From the NCBI RefSeq assembly GCF_011300215.1, contig NZ_CP049866.1, forward strand, positions 3,597,001 to 3,661,000: a stretch of 64,000 nucleotides of DNA, given 5' to 3'. Source of the stretch: Nocardioides piscis (GTDB lineage: Bacteria > Actinomycetota > Actinomycetes > Propionibacteriales > Nocardioidaceae). The notes under the pieces are model-generated. The model worked only from the letters and a program-made list of their open reading frames with translations. It had not been told where the DNA came from and searched no databases. A program made the position numbers and the translations under genes. Of this stretch, positions 18,396-27,539 are shown piece after piece; the stretch's first letter is position 1; each line of letters opens with the position of its first letter.

Positions 18396-19850
18396 TCAGT
18401 GGGTCATGGCGTCGCGCAGACGCGCGATCGACCGCTCCCTGCCGAGCAGCTCGAGCGACTCGAAGAGCGGCGGGCTGACCTTCTTGCCCGACACGGCGAT
18501 CCGCACCGGGCCGAAGGCGTGCCGGGGCTTGAGCCCGAGCTCGTCGATCAGCTTGGCCCGCAGGGCCTCGTCGATGGCCGCGGTGCTCCAGGTGTGGAGC
18601 GGGAGGAGGGCGTCGTACGCCGCCTTCACGACTTCGCGCGCAGCATCGTCGAGCTCGTCGGTGCGGCTGAAGTCCGCCTCGTCGACGAAGAGGAAGTCGA
18701 GCATCGGTCCGACCTCGGTGAGCTTGTTGATCCGCTCGGTGACGAGCGGCATCGCCAGCTCGAGCAGCTGGGCGTCCGCGTCGGAGACGGGGTCGCTGAC
18801 CACACCGGCCTCCTTGAGGAACGGCAGCGCCCGGTGCGTGATGTCCTCGACGGTGAGCAACCGCATGTGCGAGGCGTTGATCGCCTCAGCCTTCTTGAGG
18901 TCGAAGCGCGCCGGGTTGGGATTGACGTCCTTGATGTCGAACGCCTCGACCATCTCGGCCAGCGAGAAGATGTCGCGGTCGGCAGCGATCGCCCAGCCCA
19001 GCAGCGCGAGGTAGTTGAGGAGTCCCTCGGGCAGGAACCCCTGCTCACGGTAGGCCAGCGCGTGCGCCTCGGGGTCCCGCTTGGACAGCTTCTTGTTGCC
19101 TTGTCCCATGACGTAGGGCAGGTGGCCGTAGGTCGGCACCTCCTTGGCGATCCCGAGCTCGACCAGCGCCTCGAAGAGCGCCAGCTGGCGCGGCGTGCTG
19201 GAGAGCAGGTCCTCGCCGCGCAGGACGTGGGTGATCTCCATCAGCGCGTCGTCGACGGGGTTGACGAGGGTGTAGAGCGGGTCTCCGTTGGCGCGGGAGA
19301 GCGCGAAGTCGGGCACGTTCTCGGTCTCGAAGGTGATGTCACCACGGACCGCGTCGTCCCAGGTGATCGAGCCGTCGGGCATCCGGAAGCGGACGATGGG
19401 CGCTCGCCCCTCGGCCTCGAAGGTGGCCCGCTGCTCCGCGGACAGGTCACGGCAGAACCCGTCGTAGCCCTGCATCTTGGAGCCGGTCGCCTTGCGGCGC
19501 GCATCGACCTCCTCGTTGCGGCAGAAGCAGTCGTAGGTGTACGACGACGCGCGCAGGCGGGCGAGCACGTCGCGGTAGACGTCGCCGCGTTCGCTCTGCT
19601 TGTAGGGACCGTGCGGTCCCCCGACCTCGATGCCCTCGTCCCAGTCGAGCCCCAGCCAGCGCCACAGCTCGAGGATGGCGTCGTAGGACTCCTGGGTGCT
19701 GCGCTCCTTGTCGGTGTCCTCCATGCGGAAGACGATCGACCCCCCGTGGTGACGGGCGAAGGCCCAGTTGAAGAGCGCGGTGCGCACCAGGCCGACGTGC
19801 GGCGAACCGGTGGGCGAGGGACAGAATCGGACGCGGACGGGGCTCGTCAT
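18396..19850 (-). CDS. gltX: Glutamyl-tRNA synthetase
   Basis: 484 aa class I synthetase. The HIGH-region reads [20 protein letters not shown] and the KMSKS-loop reads [12 protein letters not shown]. It has the usual zinc-region remnant CFCRNEE and a full C-terminal anticodon-binding part, typical length for the family. In actinobacteria GluRS is non-discriminating: it also charges tRNA-Gln with Glu, later amidated by GatCAB. The nearby tRNA-Glu and tRNA-Gln genes fit this. Transcribed upstream of the CPBP gene. Confidence 0.97.
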   Translation of the reverse strand: MTSPVRVRFCPSPTGSPHVGLVRTALFNWAFARHHGGSIVFRMEDTDKERSTQESYDAILELWRWLGLDWDEGIEVGGPHGPYKQSERGDVYRDVLARLRASSYTYDCFCRNEEVDARRKATGSKMQGYDGFCRDLSAEQRATFEAEGRAPIVRFRMPDGSITWDDAVRGDITFETENVPDFALSRANGDPLYTLVNPVDDALMEITHVLRGEDLLSSTPRQLALFEALVELGIAKEVPTYGHLPYVMGQGNKKLSKRDPEAHALAYREQGFLPEGLLNYLALLGWAIAADRDIFSLAEMVEAFDIKDVNPNPARFDLKKAEAINASHMRLLTVEDITHRALPFLKEAGVVSDPVSDADAQLLELAMPLVTERINKLTEVGPMLDFLFVDEADFSRTDELDDAAREVVKAAYDALLPLHTWSTAAIDEALRAKLIDELGLKPRHAFGPVRIAVSGKKVSPPLFESLELLGRERSIARLRDAMTH

Positions 19851-19870
19851 GGGGGCTCGGCTTCCTTGGT

Positions 19871-20688
19871 CTAGCTGCGGAGTGCGACGGTGTTGGTGAG
19901 GGCGCCGAGACCAGCGATCGAGATCTCGACCTCGTCCCCGACCTCCATCGGCCCGACGCCCTCGGGGTGCCGGTCAGGATGACGTCACCGGGCAGCAGCG
20001 TCATGACGCTGGAGACGTGGGCGATCAGCGCGGGGATGTCGAAGACCATGTCGCTGGTCGACCCGTCCTGCTTGAGGTCGCCGTTGAGGTGGGTCTGGAT
20101 GCGTACGCCGTCGGCGAAGGCCTGCGGGTCGAGGTCGGTCTCGATCCAGGGGCCGAGCGGGCAGAAGGAGTCGAACCCCTTCGCCCGGGTGAACTGACCG
20201 TCGCTCTTCTGCAGGTCGCGGGCGGTCACGTCGTTGGCGATCGTGTAGCCGTGGATCACGTCGGTGGCCTGTGCGGCCGGCACGTCACGGCAGATCCGGC
20301 CGATCACCACGGCGAGCTCGCCCTCGAAGTGGACGTTGCTCGACTGCGACGGATAGAAGATCGGGTCGCCCGGCCCGACGACGCTCGTGTTGGGCTTGAT
20401 GAACATCAGTGGCTCGGCCGGCAGGTCGCTGCCCATCTCGGCCGCATGAGCGGCGTAGTTGCGACCGATGCCGACCACCTTGCTGCGGGGCAGCACCGGG
20501 GCAAGCAGGCGCACGTCCTCGAGCCGGAGCTCCTCGTCGAGCAGCTTCAGCCCGACATAGAGGGGGTCGCCGGTCAGGGCCACCACCATCGAGTCGGGCG
20601 ACGGCTGACCGAAGTCGTCGAGGTCGCCGGTGACGACGCCATACCTGGGCTCGTCGCCCGTGGTGAATCTCGCTATGCGCACGTGCAC
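19871..20688 (-). pseudogene. Fumarylacetoacetate hydrolase-family protein, frameshift near the C-terminus
   Basis: FAH-fold hydrolase/decarboxylase of small diketo-acid type. From a GTG at 20688 (or 20682): VRIARFTTGDEPRYGVV, then the metal-site motifs KPNTSVVGPGDPI, HFEGELAVVIGR, GYTIANDVTARDLQ and [11 protein letters not shown]. After GTGTP the frame is lost at the G4 run 19964-19967; one extra base gives [30 protein letters not shown] and a stop at 19871-19873, the expected ending. About 272 aa when repaired. Substrate not predictable. It lies 20 nt before gltX and probably shares its transcript. Confidence 0.88.
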
Positions 20689-20732
20689 GACCCTATCGCC
20701 GGGTGGGGCGGGCGGTGACAGCCGCTGGCCGG

Positions 20733-20767
20733 GCTCCGAGGCCGAACCCCCGTACCGGCCTCGGAGC
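20733..20767. terminator. Putative hairpin terminator between the HTH-membrane gene and the FAH gene
   Basis: Perfect 12-bp inverted repeat (GCTCCGAGGCCG / CGGCCTCGGAGC, 11-nt loop) in the 183-nt gap after the HTH-membrane fusion. No T-tract, so it may also be a promoter-region structure. Confidence 0.5.
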
Positions 20768-20871
20768 ACCCCCCAAAGTGGCGCGGCGTGCCACTGCAGT
20801 GTGATGCGCGTCGGGCGAGCCCAGGAGCGTGGCGGGCCGTTCCCGAACAAGTCCGAACAAGCATTTCGGGC

Positions 20872-21825
20872 TCAGTCGCGGCGGCGCAGCCAGTCGTCGG
20901 GCAGCCAGGCCCGCCGCCGGCCGGGGAGTGCCTCGATCACCGTGAGAGCCACGAAGCCAGCGATCAGCTTGTCGGAGGCAGACGTGGCCACGTTGGAGAC
21001 GGTCACCGCCGCCCAGAGCGAGTGGCTGAGCGCAAGCGCGGCACTGGTCACCTGGTCGGCACCGTGGCCACTGAAACCCCCCGCCATGAACAGCAGGATC
21101 GGCACGGCGACCGCCGAGCACACGAGCGCGGCGACGAGGTTGAGCGCGAAGAACCGCGGGATGGTCCGGCCCATCGACCACCGGCGAACGCCATATCCCC
21201 ACACGAGGGCCCCGGCGACGTTGACGAGCGCGAACGGGAGAGACTCCGCACCGCTGGTGACGCCACCGGCGAGGTTGGTCGTGACGCCGACCAGCGCGCC
21301 CCACCACGGCCCGAGGACGATCGCCGCGAACGCAGTGCCGACCATGTCGAGATAGACGGGCAGGTGCAGGGTGTCGACCAGGGCCCGGCCGACGAGGTTG
21401 ATGACGACGCTGCCCACCAGGACGACGGCCAGGAACCGACGACCGGGTGAGGACGAGCCCGAGGCGGCTGCAACCTCCTCAGGCTGGACGGCGGGCGGCT
21501 CGGACGACGGGAGACTGCTGTTCGAGACCACCTGCGCGGCGCGACAACGTGACGCCAGCTCGAGAGCCGTGTCCTCCTCGCAGCCCAGCGCGCGGGCGAT
21601 GTCGGCCACCAGGTCGGCGTCGAGCCGGCGGCGGCCGAGCCGGAACGCGTCGTACACCGTGGTGCGACCCACCCGCGCCTGCTCGGGCGTGGCACCACCA
21701 CGACGACGGATCCTGCTGACCGCGATCGCGATGTCTCCGAAGGAGGGTTGTCCCGCCTTCTCGCGGATCGCATGAAGGCGCAGCACGACAGCATCCAGCG
21801 ACGCATTGTCGGTGGACGGGTCCAT
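20872..21825 (-). CDS. HTH domain fused to an ECF-transporter S-component-like membrane domain
   Basis: 317 aa from the ATG at 21825, which has a perfect GGAGGT ribosome site six bases upstream. Residues 1-95 resemble an Xre-type HTH region (RLHAIREKAGQPSFGDIAIAV, ARVGRTTVYDAFRLGRRRLD, ADLVADIARALG). A Ser/Pro-rich linker (about 100-125) leads to five or six membrane helices, including LPVYLDMVGTAFAAIVLGPW, ALVGVTTNLAGG and ASDKLIAGFVALTVIEAL, similar to S components of energy-coupling-factor vitamin transporters. No EcfA/EcfT genes are adjacent. It could be a membrane-bound one-component regulator that senses a vitamin-like ligand. Function is inferred only. Confidence 0.75.
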   Translation of the reverse strand: MDPSTDNASLDAVVLRLHAIREKAGQPSFGDIAIAVSRIRRRGGATPEQARVGRTTVYDAFRLGRRRLDADLVADIARALGCEEDTALELASRCRAAQVVSNSSLPSSEPPAVQPEEVAAASGSSSPGRRFLAVVLVGSVVINLVGRALVDTLHLPVYLDMVGTAFAAIVLGPWWGALVGVTTNLAGGVTSGAESLPFALVNVAGALVWGYGVRRWSMGRTIPRFFALNLVAALVCSAVAVPILLFMAGGFSGHGADQVTSAALALSHSLWAAVTVSNVATSASDKLIAGFVALTVIEALPGRRRAWLPDDWLRRRD

Positions 21826-21889
21826 GCACACACCTCCGGGTGAATTGCACGCGAGTCTAGGGCTGGCCGGCGATGACTACCCTGTCCCG

Positions 21890-22756
21890 GTGCAGATCCA
21901 GGTGCTTGACCGGGCCGCGTGGCGGGCTCGCGCGACCGCGCACGAGGCCAGGGTGGACGCCTTCGTCGAACCCCACCTGGAGCGCCGCTCGGAGCGGGTC
22001 AAGCACCCGGTCCACGACTTCCTCTTCACCTACTACTCCCAACGACCCGCCCAGCTCCGTCGCTGGCATCCCGGCTTCGGCATCGGGCTGGCCGAGGCCG
22101 CGGACCACGTCGCCCTCAAGGGCTACGAGGACGTCGACGGGATCGTGTCCGTCACCACGGCACATGTCGCCAAGCAGGCGCCGCTCCTGCGCGGGCTCAC
22201 GAACCTGCTCCGGGCCACGCAGTCGCGGGCCGTGCACACCGGCTGCTTCGGGCTGCACGAGTGGGCGATGGTCTATCGACAGTCCCCCGAGGAGCTGCGG
22301 CACAACGACTGGCCGTTGCGACTCGGCTCCGACGGCACCGATCGTGTCGTCGAGCAGCACCAGGTCAAGTGCTCCCACTTCGACGCGTTCCGCTTCTTCA
22401 CCGAGCCGGCGCGCCCGCTGAACGTGCTGCAACCGGGCCCGGGCGACCGGTCACAGTTCGAGCAGCCGGGCTGCCTGCACGCGGGAATGGACCTCTACAA
22501 GCACGCCTTCCGACTGACCCCGATGGTCCCCTCCGAGCTCGTCGCCGACTGCTTCGAGCTCGCGCGCGACATCCGCGAGCTCGACATGAGGGCGGCGCCG
22601 TACGACCTCACGGGCCTGGGCTTCGAGCCGATCAGGATCGAGACGGTCGAGGGCAAGGCGACCTACGTCCGGGCGCAGCGCTCCTTCGCCGAGCGCGGCG
22701 CTCCCCTGCGTCAGCGCCTGATCGAGGAGTGCGAGCGGCTGCAGGCGGCTGGGTAA
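21890..22756 (+). CDS. Conserved actinobacterial protein (sometimes labelled 3-methyladenine DNA glycosylase)
   Basis: 288 aa from a GTG at 21890, the first start after the divergent gene that keeps the conserved N-terminus VQIQVLDRAAWRARA. It has recognisable conserved blocks KHPVHDFLFTYYSQRPAQLR, GCFGLHEWAMVYRQ, VKCSHFDAFRFFTEPARPLN and QPGCLHAGMDLYKHAF, rich in His, Tyr and Cys. As I recall, related actinobacterial entries carry the 3-methyladenine glycosylase name, but I see neither the HhH/AlkA nor the AAG signature, so I would not rely on that. Cytosolic, no signal peptide. Nearly abuts the 2H phosphoesterase (1 nt gap), suggesting joint expression. Confidence 0.7.
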   Translation: MQIQVLDRAAWRARATAHEARVDAFVEPHLERRSERVKHPVHDFLFTYYSQRPAQLRRWHPGFGIGLAEAADHVALKGYEDVDGIVSVTTAHVAKQAPLLRGLTNLLRATQSRAVHTGCFGLHEWAMVYRQSPEELRHNDWPLRLGSDGTDRVVEQHQVKCSHFDAFRFFTEPARPLNVLQPGPGDRSQFEQPGCLHAGMDLYKHAFRLTPMVPSELVADCFELARDIRELDMRAAPYDLTGLGFEPIRIETVEGKATYVRAQRSFAERGAPLRQRLIEECERLQAAG

Positions 22757-22757
22757 C

Positions 22758-23276
22758 GTGGGCGACGTGCCCGACTTCGCGCTCGAGCTGAGCTTCGACC
22801 CCGCGAGCGAGGCTGCTGTCGTCGCTCAGTGGGAGGCGCTTCGGGCAGCGGGTCTGCCGTCGCAGGCCGACCACAAGTCGATGACCAACGCCCCCCACCT
22901 CACCCTGGTGGCCGCCCAGGAGCTCGACCCCGACCTCGCGGACGCCGCGGCTGCGGAGATCCGGCTCCCGAGCAGCCTGGCCGTGCGCGGTCTGGTGCTC
23001 TTCGGCCAGGGAGCCCGCACCACCGTCGCCCACCTCGTCGAACCGCCGACCGAGCTGGCCGAGGCAGCCCTGCGCCTGAGGGAGCGGGTGCCCGAGCTGC
23101 GGCACCCGGTGTGGACCCCGCACGTCACCCTGGCGCGTCGCGTTCCACGGGCGCGCCTGTCCGACGTCCTCGCGGTCCTCGACGACCACCCGTGTCCACC
23201 CGTGCTGGCGGCGACCCGGCTGCGCTGGTGGGACCCGGTCGACGGGACCATCGAGGACCTGGGTCAGAAGGAGTAG
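22758..23276 (+). CDS. 2'-5' RNA ligase/2H phosphoesterase family protein
   Basis: 172 aa from a GTG at 22758. Two HxT-type motifs, HLTLVAAQ near residue 47 and HVTLARRV near residue 123, mark the 2H phosphoesterase superfamily; spacing of about 75 residues is right for this fold. Members act on 2',3'-cyclic or 2'-5' phosphodiester bonds of RNA or nucleotides; the substrate here is unknown. The 3' end overlaps the convergent sulfotransferase by 13 nt. Confidence 0.8.
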   Translation: MGDVPDFALELSFDPASEAAVVAQWEALRAAGLPSQADHKSMTNAPHLTLVAAQELDPDLADAAAAEIRLPSSLAVRGLVLFGQGARTTVAHLVEPPTELAEAALRLRERVPELRHPVWTPHVTLARRVPRARLSDVLAVLDDHPCPPVLAATRLRWWDPVDGTIEDLGQKE

Positions 23277-23905
23277 TCGAACGCCTCGATGGCCTCGGCG
23301 AAGACCTCGCCGACCCGGGTCCTGGAGGCATCGGTGTAGAGCTCGCGGTAGTGACCGGCCGGGCGGGCGTTGCCCTTGGCGCGGGGCAGGTCGGGCGAAC
23401 CCGGCAGGCCAAGGTGGGCCCACACCTCGGCGAGCTCGTCGGCGAGGTGTTCGTAGCGGAGCACGCGGTCGACCGCGAGCCGGCCGCGGATGCGATACAT
23501 CCGGCGGTTGTTGGCCAGCTGCTCGATCCACTCCTCGTTGACGTAGGTCTCGAAGTCGGGCAGCTCCGGGCGGTCCTTGTACTTCCAGTAGTAGAGCGAG
23601 ACGACGGCGTCCCACGGGTTGCGCTCGATCGCGAAGGTGAAGTAGTCGCGCCACGCCTCCCCGCCGACCGCCTCACGGGCCAGTCGCGCGCTCATGTGGT
23701 TGTAGGCACGGCGGGCCAGGGGCGGCGACTCGAAGTTCTGCGGTCCGAGTCCCCCGGCGGTGCGACGCAGCTCCTCGTCCTCGGGGCTGATGCGCGTGAT
23801 GACGTCATCGGGGCCACACACCTTGGACAACGCGATCTCCACGCTGGTGCCCGCGGTCTTGCGGGTCTTGAGGAAGATGAAGCGGTGGGCATGGGACGCG
23901 ATCAC
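23264..23905 (-). CDS. Sulfotransferase-family protein
   Basis: 213 aa from a GTG at 23905 (VIASHAHRFIFLKT). The 5'-phosphosulfate loop reads FIFLKTRKTAGTSVEIAL and the 3'-phosphate motif reads FAIERNPWDAVVSLYYW, the two PAPS-binding signatures of carbohydrate-type (sulfotransfer_2-like) enzymes. No signal peptide or membrane helix is seen. A longer upstream reading is out of character for the family. The acceptor is unknown and there is no glycan or PAPS-synthesis gene nearby. Divergent from the pentapeptide-repeat gene. Confidence 0.82.
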   Translation of the reverse strand: MIASHAHRFIFLKTRKTAGTSVEIALSKVCGPDDVITRISPEDEELRRTAGGLGPQNFESPPLARRAYNHMSARLAREAVGGEAWRDYFTFAIERNPWDAVVSLYYWKYKDRPELPDFETYVNEEWIEQLANNRRMYRIRGRLAVDRVLRYEHLADELAEVWAHLGLPGSPDLPRAKGNARPAGHYRELYTDASRTRVGEVFAEAIEAFDYSF

Positions 23906-23959
23906 CCGCCCGACCCTACCGGCGGGGCGGCGAACCGGCGCCTGACTAGCGTTGCGGGC

Positions 23960-24556
23960 GTGGACAGCGAGGGACAGCACTTCCGTGACGACGACTGGTA
24001 TGGCGATGCGCTGGGCGCCGCACGCTTCGTCGACTGCACCTTCAGCGACGTCGACTTCAGCGAGACCACGACCCACGGTGCGCTCTTCGAGCGATGCACC
24101 TTCCACCACTGTGCCTTCAACGCCAGCGTCCACACGTCGAGCGCGTTCATCGCCTGCGACTTCCGCCGCTCCAACTTCTTCGACGCCACCTTCGACGGCT
24201 GCAAGCTCCTGGGCAGCGTGTTCAGCGACTGCGTGCTGCGCCCCCTCACCGTCAGCGGCGGGCAGTGGCGTTCGGTCACGATCCGCGGGACCAACCTGAC
24301 CAGGCTGGACCTGTCGGGGATCGACCTGCGCGAGGCCGACCTGTCCCTCAGTGACCTGTCTGCCTCCTTGCTGCGAGGCGCAATGCTCGATCGGGCCACG
24401 CTCCAGGAGACGAAGCTCCACGGCACAGACCTGCGTGGCGCGTCCCTCGACGGAGTACATCTCACCGCAGCCCGTCTGCGAGGGACGAAGGTCGATCTCG
24501 CCGGGGCCGTGCTGCTGGCGCAGCTCCAGGGGGCCGAGGTGGACACCTCGGCCTGA
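23960..24556 (+). CDS. Pentapeptide-repeat protein
   Basis: 198 aa from a GTG at 23960. From about residue 25 nearly the whole chain is A(D/N)LxX-type five-residue repeats with central Phe or Leu ([70 protein letters not shown]). This predicts a right-handed quadrilateral beta-helix, the fold of MfpA/Qnr proteins that mimic DNA and shield gyrase. A gyrase role is possible but not shown: many such proteins have other or unknown roles. Convergent with the TetR gene 5 nt away. Confidence 0.85.
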   Translation: MDSEGQHFRDDDWYGDALGAARFVDCTFSDVDFSETTTHGALFERCTFHHCAFNASVHTSSAFIACDFRRSNFFDATFDGCKLLGSVFSDCVLRPLTVSGGQWRSVTIRGTNLTRLDLSGIDLREADLSLSDLSASLLRGAMLDRATLQETKLHGTDLRGASLDGVHLTAARLRGTKVDLAGAVLLAQLQGAEVDTSA

Positions 24557-24561
24557 GCCGG

Positions 24562-25119
24562 TCAGGGCAGCCGCGCCCGCAGCCCGTCGATGACGACGTC
24601 GAGCCCCGTCCAGAAGTCGGGCAAGGACGCGAGGTCTCGTTCGACGGCTCCGGCAGCGACCGCCTGGATGGCCGTCTGCTCCTCGAAGGCGTGGCCGAAG
24701 ACGTAGTGGAGCAGCGTCCGGCTGCCGACGAGCGCGAGCCCGTCGTCGAGGCCCGCGTCCCGCAGCACGTCCTCGAGCTCCGCGGCCGGTGCCTGCGCCC
24801 CCATGCCGAACGCCCACACCGTGGCGACGACGTCAGCCCCGTCGGTGCACGCCAGCATCGCGTCGCGCAGCTCGGAGCACACCTCCCGCAGCCGACCGGT
24901 CCAGTCGTCGCGTTCACAGGTGCGAGCCCGACTCCCCTGCCTCAGGATCTCCTCGGCGACCGCCGCCAGCAGCGTCTGCTTGTTGGCGAAGTGGTGATAG
25001 ATGGCGCTCGGCTGGACTCCGAGCTCGGCGCCGAGGCGGCGCATGGTCAGTGCACCGAGGCCGTAGCGGGACACGAGCTGGTGTGCTCGCACGAGCACGT
25101 CGCCGCGATTGTGGCGCAT
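24562..25119 (-). CDS. bioQ: TetR-family repressor, probable biotin regulator BioQ
   Basis: 185 aa. N-terminal TetR HTH ([32 protein letters not shown], about residues 20-55), then a TetR_C-type ligand domain. The gene is divergent from bioB and between them are two copies of a TGAAC-N3-GTTC palindrome, which matches the BioQ site I know from corynebacteria and mycobacteria (TGAAC-N3-GTTAC). BioQ represses biotin synthesis genes, and sites this close to its own start suggest autorepression. The symbol rests on context and operator, so it is probable. Confidence 0.82.
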   Translation of the reverse strand: MRHNRGDVLVRAHQLVSRYGLGALTMRRLGAELGVQPSAIYHHFANKQTLLAAVAEEILRQGSRARTCERDDWTGRLREVCSELRDAMLACTDGADVVATVWAFGMGAQAPAAELEDVLRDAGLDDGLALVGSRTLLHYVFGHAFEEQTAIQAVAAGAVERDLASLPDFWTGLDVVIDGLRARLP

Positions 25120-25165
25120 CCCACTCCTCGTCGTGCGTTGACTGATCCGACCCGGAACCCTAACC

Positions 25166-25193
25166 TGAACGCCGTTCTACTGAACACCGTTCA
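25166..25193. promoter_or_regulatory. Double BioQ-type operator between bioQ and bioB
   Basis: Two inverted repeats of the same form, TGAAC-GCC-GTTCT (25166-25178) and TGAAC-ACC-GTTCA (25181-25193); the second extends to ACTGAAC-ACC-GTTCAGT (25179-25195). Centres are 15 nt apart. The sites lie between the divergent starts of the TetR gene (25119) and bioB (25225), where one repressor could shut both promoters. Confidence 0.85.
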
Positions 25194-25224
25194 GTTTGCC
25201 GCCGAGTGCCCTTCAGGAGCGAGT

Positions 25225-26301
25225 ATGACGACGACCTTCGACGAGCTCGCGACCCGCATCATCGGCGGCACCCCCGCCACGGTCGACGACGCCCTCGCCG
25301 TGCTGGGAGCCTCCGACGACGACCTGCTGGACGTTGTCGCGGCAGCCGGTCGGCTGCGCCGCCACCACTTCGCCAACACCGTCAAGGTCAACTACCTGGT
25401 CAACCTCAAGTCGGGCCTGTGCCCGGAGAACTGCAACTACTGCTCGCAGGCCCTCGGCTCGACTGCACCGATCCTGAAGTATTCCTGGCTCAAGACCGAC
25501 GAGGCGCTCGCCCAGGCCGCCGCCGGGCTCCGTGGCGGCGCCACCCGGGTCTGCATGGTCTCCAGCGGACGCGGGCCCACGGACAAGGACGTCGAGCGGG
25601 TCGCGGGCATGGTGGGCGCGATCAAGGACGAGCACCCGCAGGTCGAGGTCTGTGCGTGCCTGGGGCTGCTCAAGGACGGACAGGCCGAGCGGCTGCGTGA
25701 GGCCGGGGTCGACGCCTACAACCACAACATCAACACGGCCGAGTCGCACCACGACCAGATCGTGCAGACCCACACCTATGCCGACCGCGTCGACACGGTC
25801 GAGAAGGCCAAGGGCGCCGGCCTCTCGCCGTGCAGCGGGCTGATCGCCGGGCTCGGCGAGAGCGACGAGCAGCTGGTCGAGGCGCTGTTCGCCCTCGCGG
25901 AGATGGGCTCCGACTCCATCCCGGTCAACTTCCTGATGCCCTTCGACGGGACCCCGTTCGAGAAGACCTGGGACCTCACGCCCGCGCGCTGCGTCAAGAT
26001 CCTGGCGATGGCGCGGTTCGTGTGTCCCGACAAGGAGATCCGCATCGCCGGCGGCCGCGAGATGCACCTGCGCTCGCTGCAGGCGCTCGCCCTCCATGTC
26101 GCCAACTCGATCTTCCTCGGTGACTACCTCACCTCCGAGGGCCAGGCGGCCGAGACCGACCTCGAGCTCATCCGCGACAACGGGTTCGTCGTCCTCGGCT
26201 CCGAGGAGCATGCCCAGCAGGTCGCCGGACAGCTCGTAGGCGGGCACGACCCGGCCATCCGTCGCCGTGGCGCCGGGACAGACGTCGCCGCCAACGCCTG
26301 A
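25225..26301 (+). CDS. bioB: Biotin synthase
   Basis: 358 aa radical-SAM enzyme that inserts sulfur into dethiobiotin. The SAM cluster motif [10 protein letters not shown] (CxxxCxxC) and the remaining cluster ligands in [10 protein letters not shown] and [10 protein letters not shown] region are present, with [12 protein letters not shown] and [15 protein letters not shown] at 25225, AGGAG seven bases upstream. First gene of bioB-A-F-D; its TGA overlaps the bioA ATG by one base. The C-terminal tail is a little longer than in E. coli. Confidence 0.97.
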   Translation: MTTTFDELATRIIGGTPATVDDALAVLGASDDDLLDVVAAAGRLRRHHFANTVKVNYLVNLKSGLCPENCNYCSQALGSTAPILKYSWLKTDEALAQAAAGLRGGATRVCMVSSGRGPTDKDVERVAGMVGAIKDEHPQVEVCACLGLLKDGQAERLREAGVDAYNHNINTAESHHDQIVQTHTYADRVDTVEKAKGAGLSPCSGLIAGLGESDEQLVEALFALAEMGSDSIPVNFLMPFDGTPFEKTWDLTPARCVKILAMARFVCPDKEIRIAGGREMHLRSLQALALHVANSIFLGDYLTSEGQAAETDLELIRDNGFVVLGSEEHAQQVAGQLVGGHDPAIRRRGAGTDVAANA

Positions 26302-27539
26302 TGGGCGACCTGCTCGACTGGGACCGCCGGCACCTCTGGCACCCCTACACCTCCCTGTCGGCGACGACCCCGACGCGACTGGTCACCGGCGCCCGGGGCG
26401 TCCGGCTCGAGATCGACGGCCAGCACGCGATCGATGCGATGTCGTCGTGGTGGTCGACCATCCACGGCTATCGGCACCCGGTGCTCGACGACGCCGTACG
26501 CCGACAGGTCGCCGACTTCTCGCACGTCATGTTCGGCGGCCTGACCCACGAGCCGGCGATCCGGCTCGGGCAGCAGCTGGTGTCGCTGACCGGCCTGCCG
26601 CACGTGTTCTTCGCCGACAGCGGCTCGGTCAGCGTGGAGGTCGCCATGAAGATGGCGATGCAGGCGCGGCCCGGGCGCACTCATTTCCTCACCGTCCGGG
26701 GCGGCTACCACGGTGACACCTTCGACGCGATGAGCGTGTGCGATCCCGACGGCGGCATGCACACCCTGTGGTCCGGGGTGCTGCCGCAGCAGGTCTTCGG
26801 CCCCCGGCCGCCCTCGGTCGGCGGGTCGATCGAGGAGTGGGCCACCACCATGCGCGGCCTCGCCGCCGAGCACGCCGACTCCGTCGCCGCGATCATCGTC
26901 GAGCCCCTCCTGCAGGGCGCCGGCGGGATGCACCCCTATCCGGCCGAGTGCCTCGGGGTGCTCCGGGAGATCGCGGACGCCCATGGGTTCGTGCTGATCT
27001 TCGACGAGATCGCCACCGGCTTCGGCCGCACCGGTCACCTCTTCGCCATGGACGCAGCCGGGGTCGAGCCGGACATCCTGTGCCTGGGCAAGGCGCTGAC
27101 CGGCGGCTACGTCTCGCTCGCAGCAGTGCTGTGCACGGCCGACCTCGCCGATCAGATCAAGCCGGGCGGGGTCCTCATGCACGGGCCGACGTTCATGGCC
27201 AACCCGCTGGCCTGCGCTGTCGCGTCGGCGAGCATCGACCTCCTGCTCGAGGGCGACTGGCAGGCGACGGTCAACGGGATCGCCGACCGGCTGAGCACGG
27301 GTCTGGCTCCGGCGCGAGACCTGGCCGGCGTCGTCGACGTACGCACCCTGGGGGCCGTGGGCGTGATCCAGCTCGACCACCCGGTGGACGTGGTGGCCGC
27401 CACCGACGCGGCGCTGGCGGCGGGTGTCTGGCTGCGCCCGTTCCGCGACCTGATCTACACGATGCCGCCCTACGTGTGCACCGATGCGGAGATCGACACG
27501 ATCTGCGCGGGGATGCTCCTGGCTGCCGAGGTCGGCTGA
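26301..27539 (+). CDS. bioA: Adenosylmethionine-8-amino-7-oxononanoate aminotransferase
   Basis: 412 aa PLP class III aminotransferase making 7,8-diaminopelargonate with SAM as amino donor. N-terminal HLWHPYTSL and [10 protein letters not shown] mark BioA specifically; PLP contacts [17 protein letters not shown] and the Schiff-base Lys in [11 protein letters not shown] are present. Its start overlaps the bioB stop, and its stop overlaps the bioF ATG, by one base each. Confidence 0.97.
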   Translation: MGDLLDWDRRHLWHPYTSLSATTPTRLVTGARGVRLEIDGQHAIDAMSSWWSTIHGYRHPVLDDAVRRQVADFSHVMFGGLTHEPAIRLGQQLVSLTGLPHVFFADSGSVSVEVAMKMAMQARPGRTHFLTVRGGYHGDTFDAMSVCDPDGGMHTLWSGVLPQQVFGPRPPSVGGSIEEWATTMRGLAAEHADSVAAIIVEPLLQGAGGMHPYPAECLGVLREIADAHGFVLIFDEIATGFGRTGHLFAMDAAGVEPDILCLGKALTGGYVSLAAVLCTADLADQIKPGGVLMHGPTFMANPLACAVASASIDLLLEGDWQATVNGIADRLSTGLAPARDLAGVVDVRTLGAVGVIQLDHPVDVVAATDAALAAGVWLRPFRDLIYTMPPYVCTDAEIDTICAGMLLAAEVG

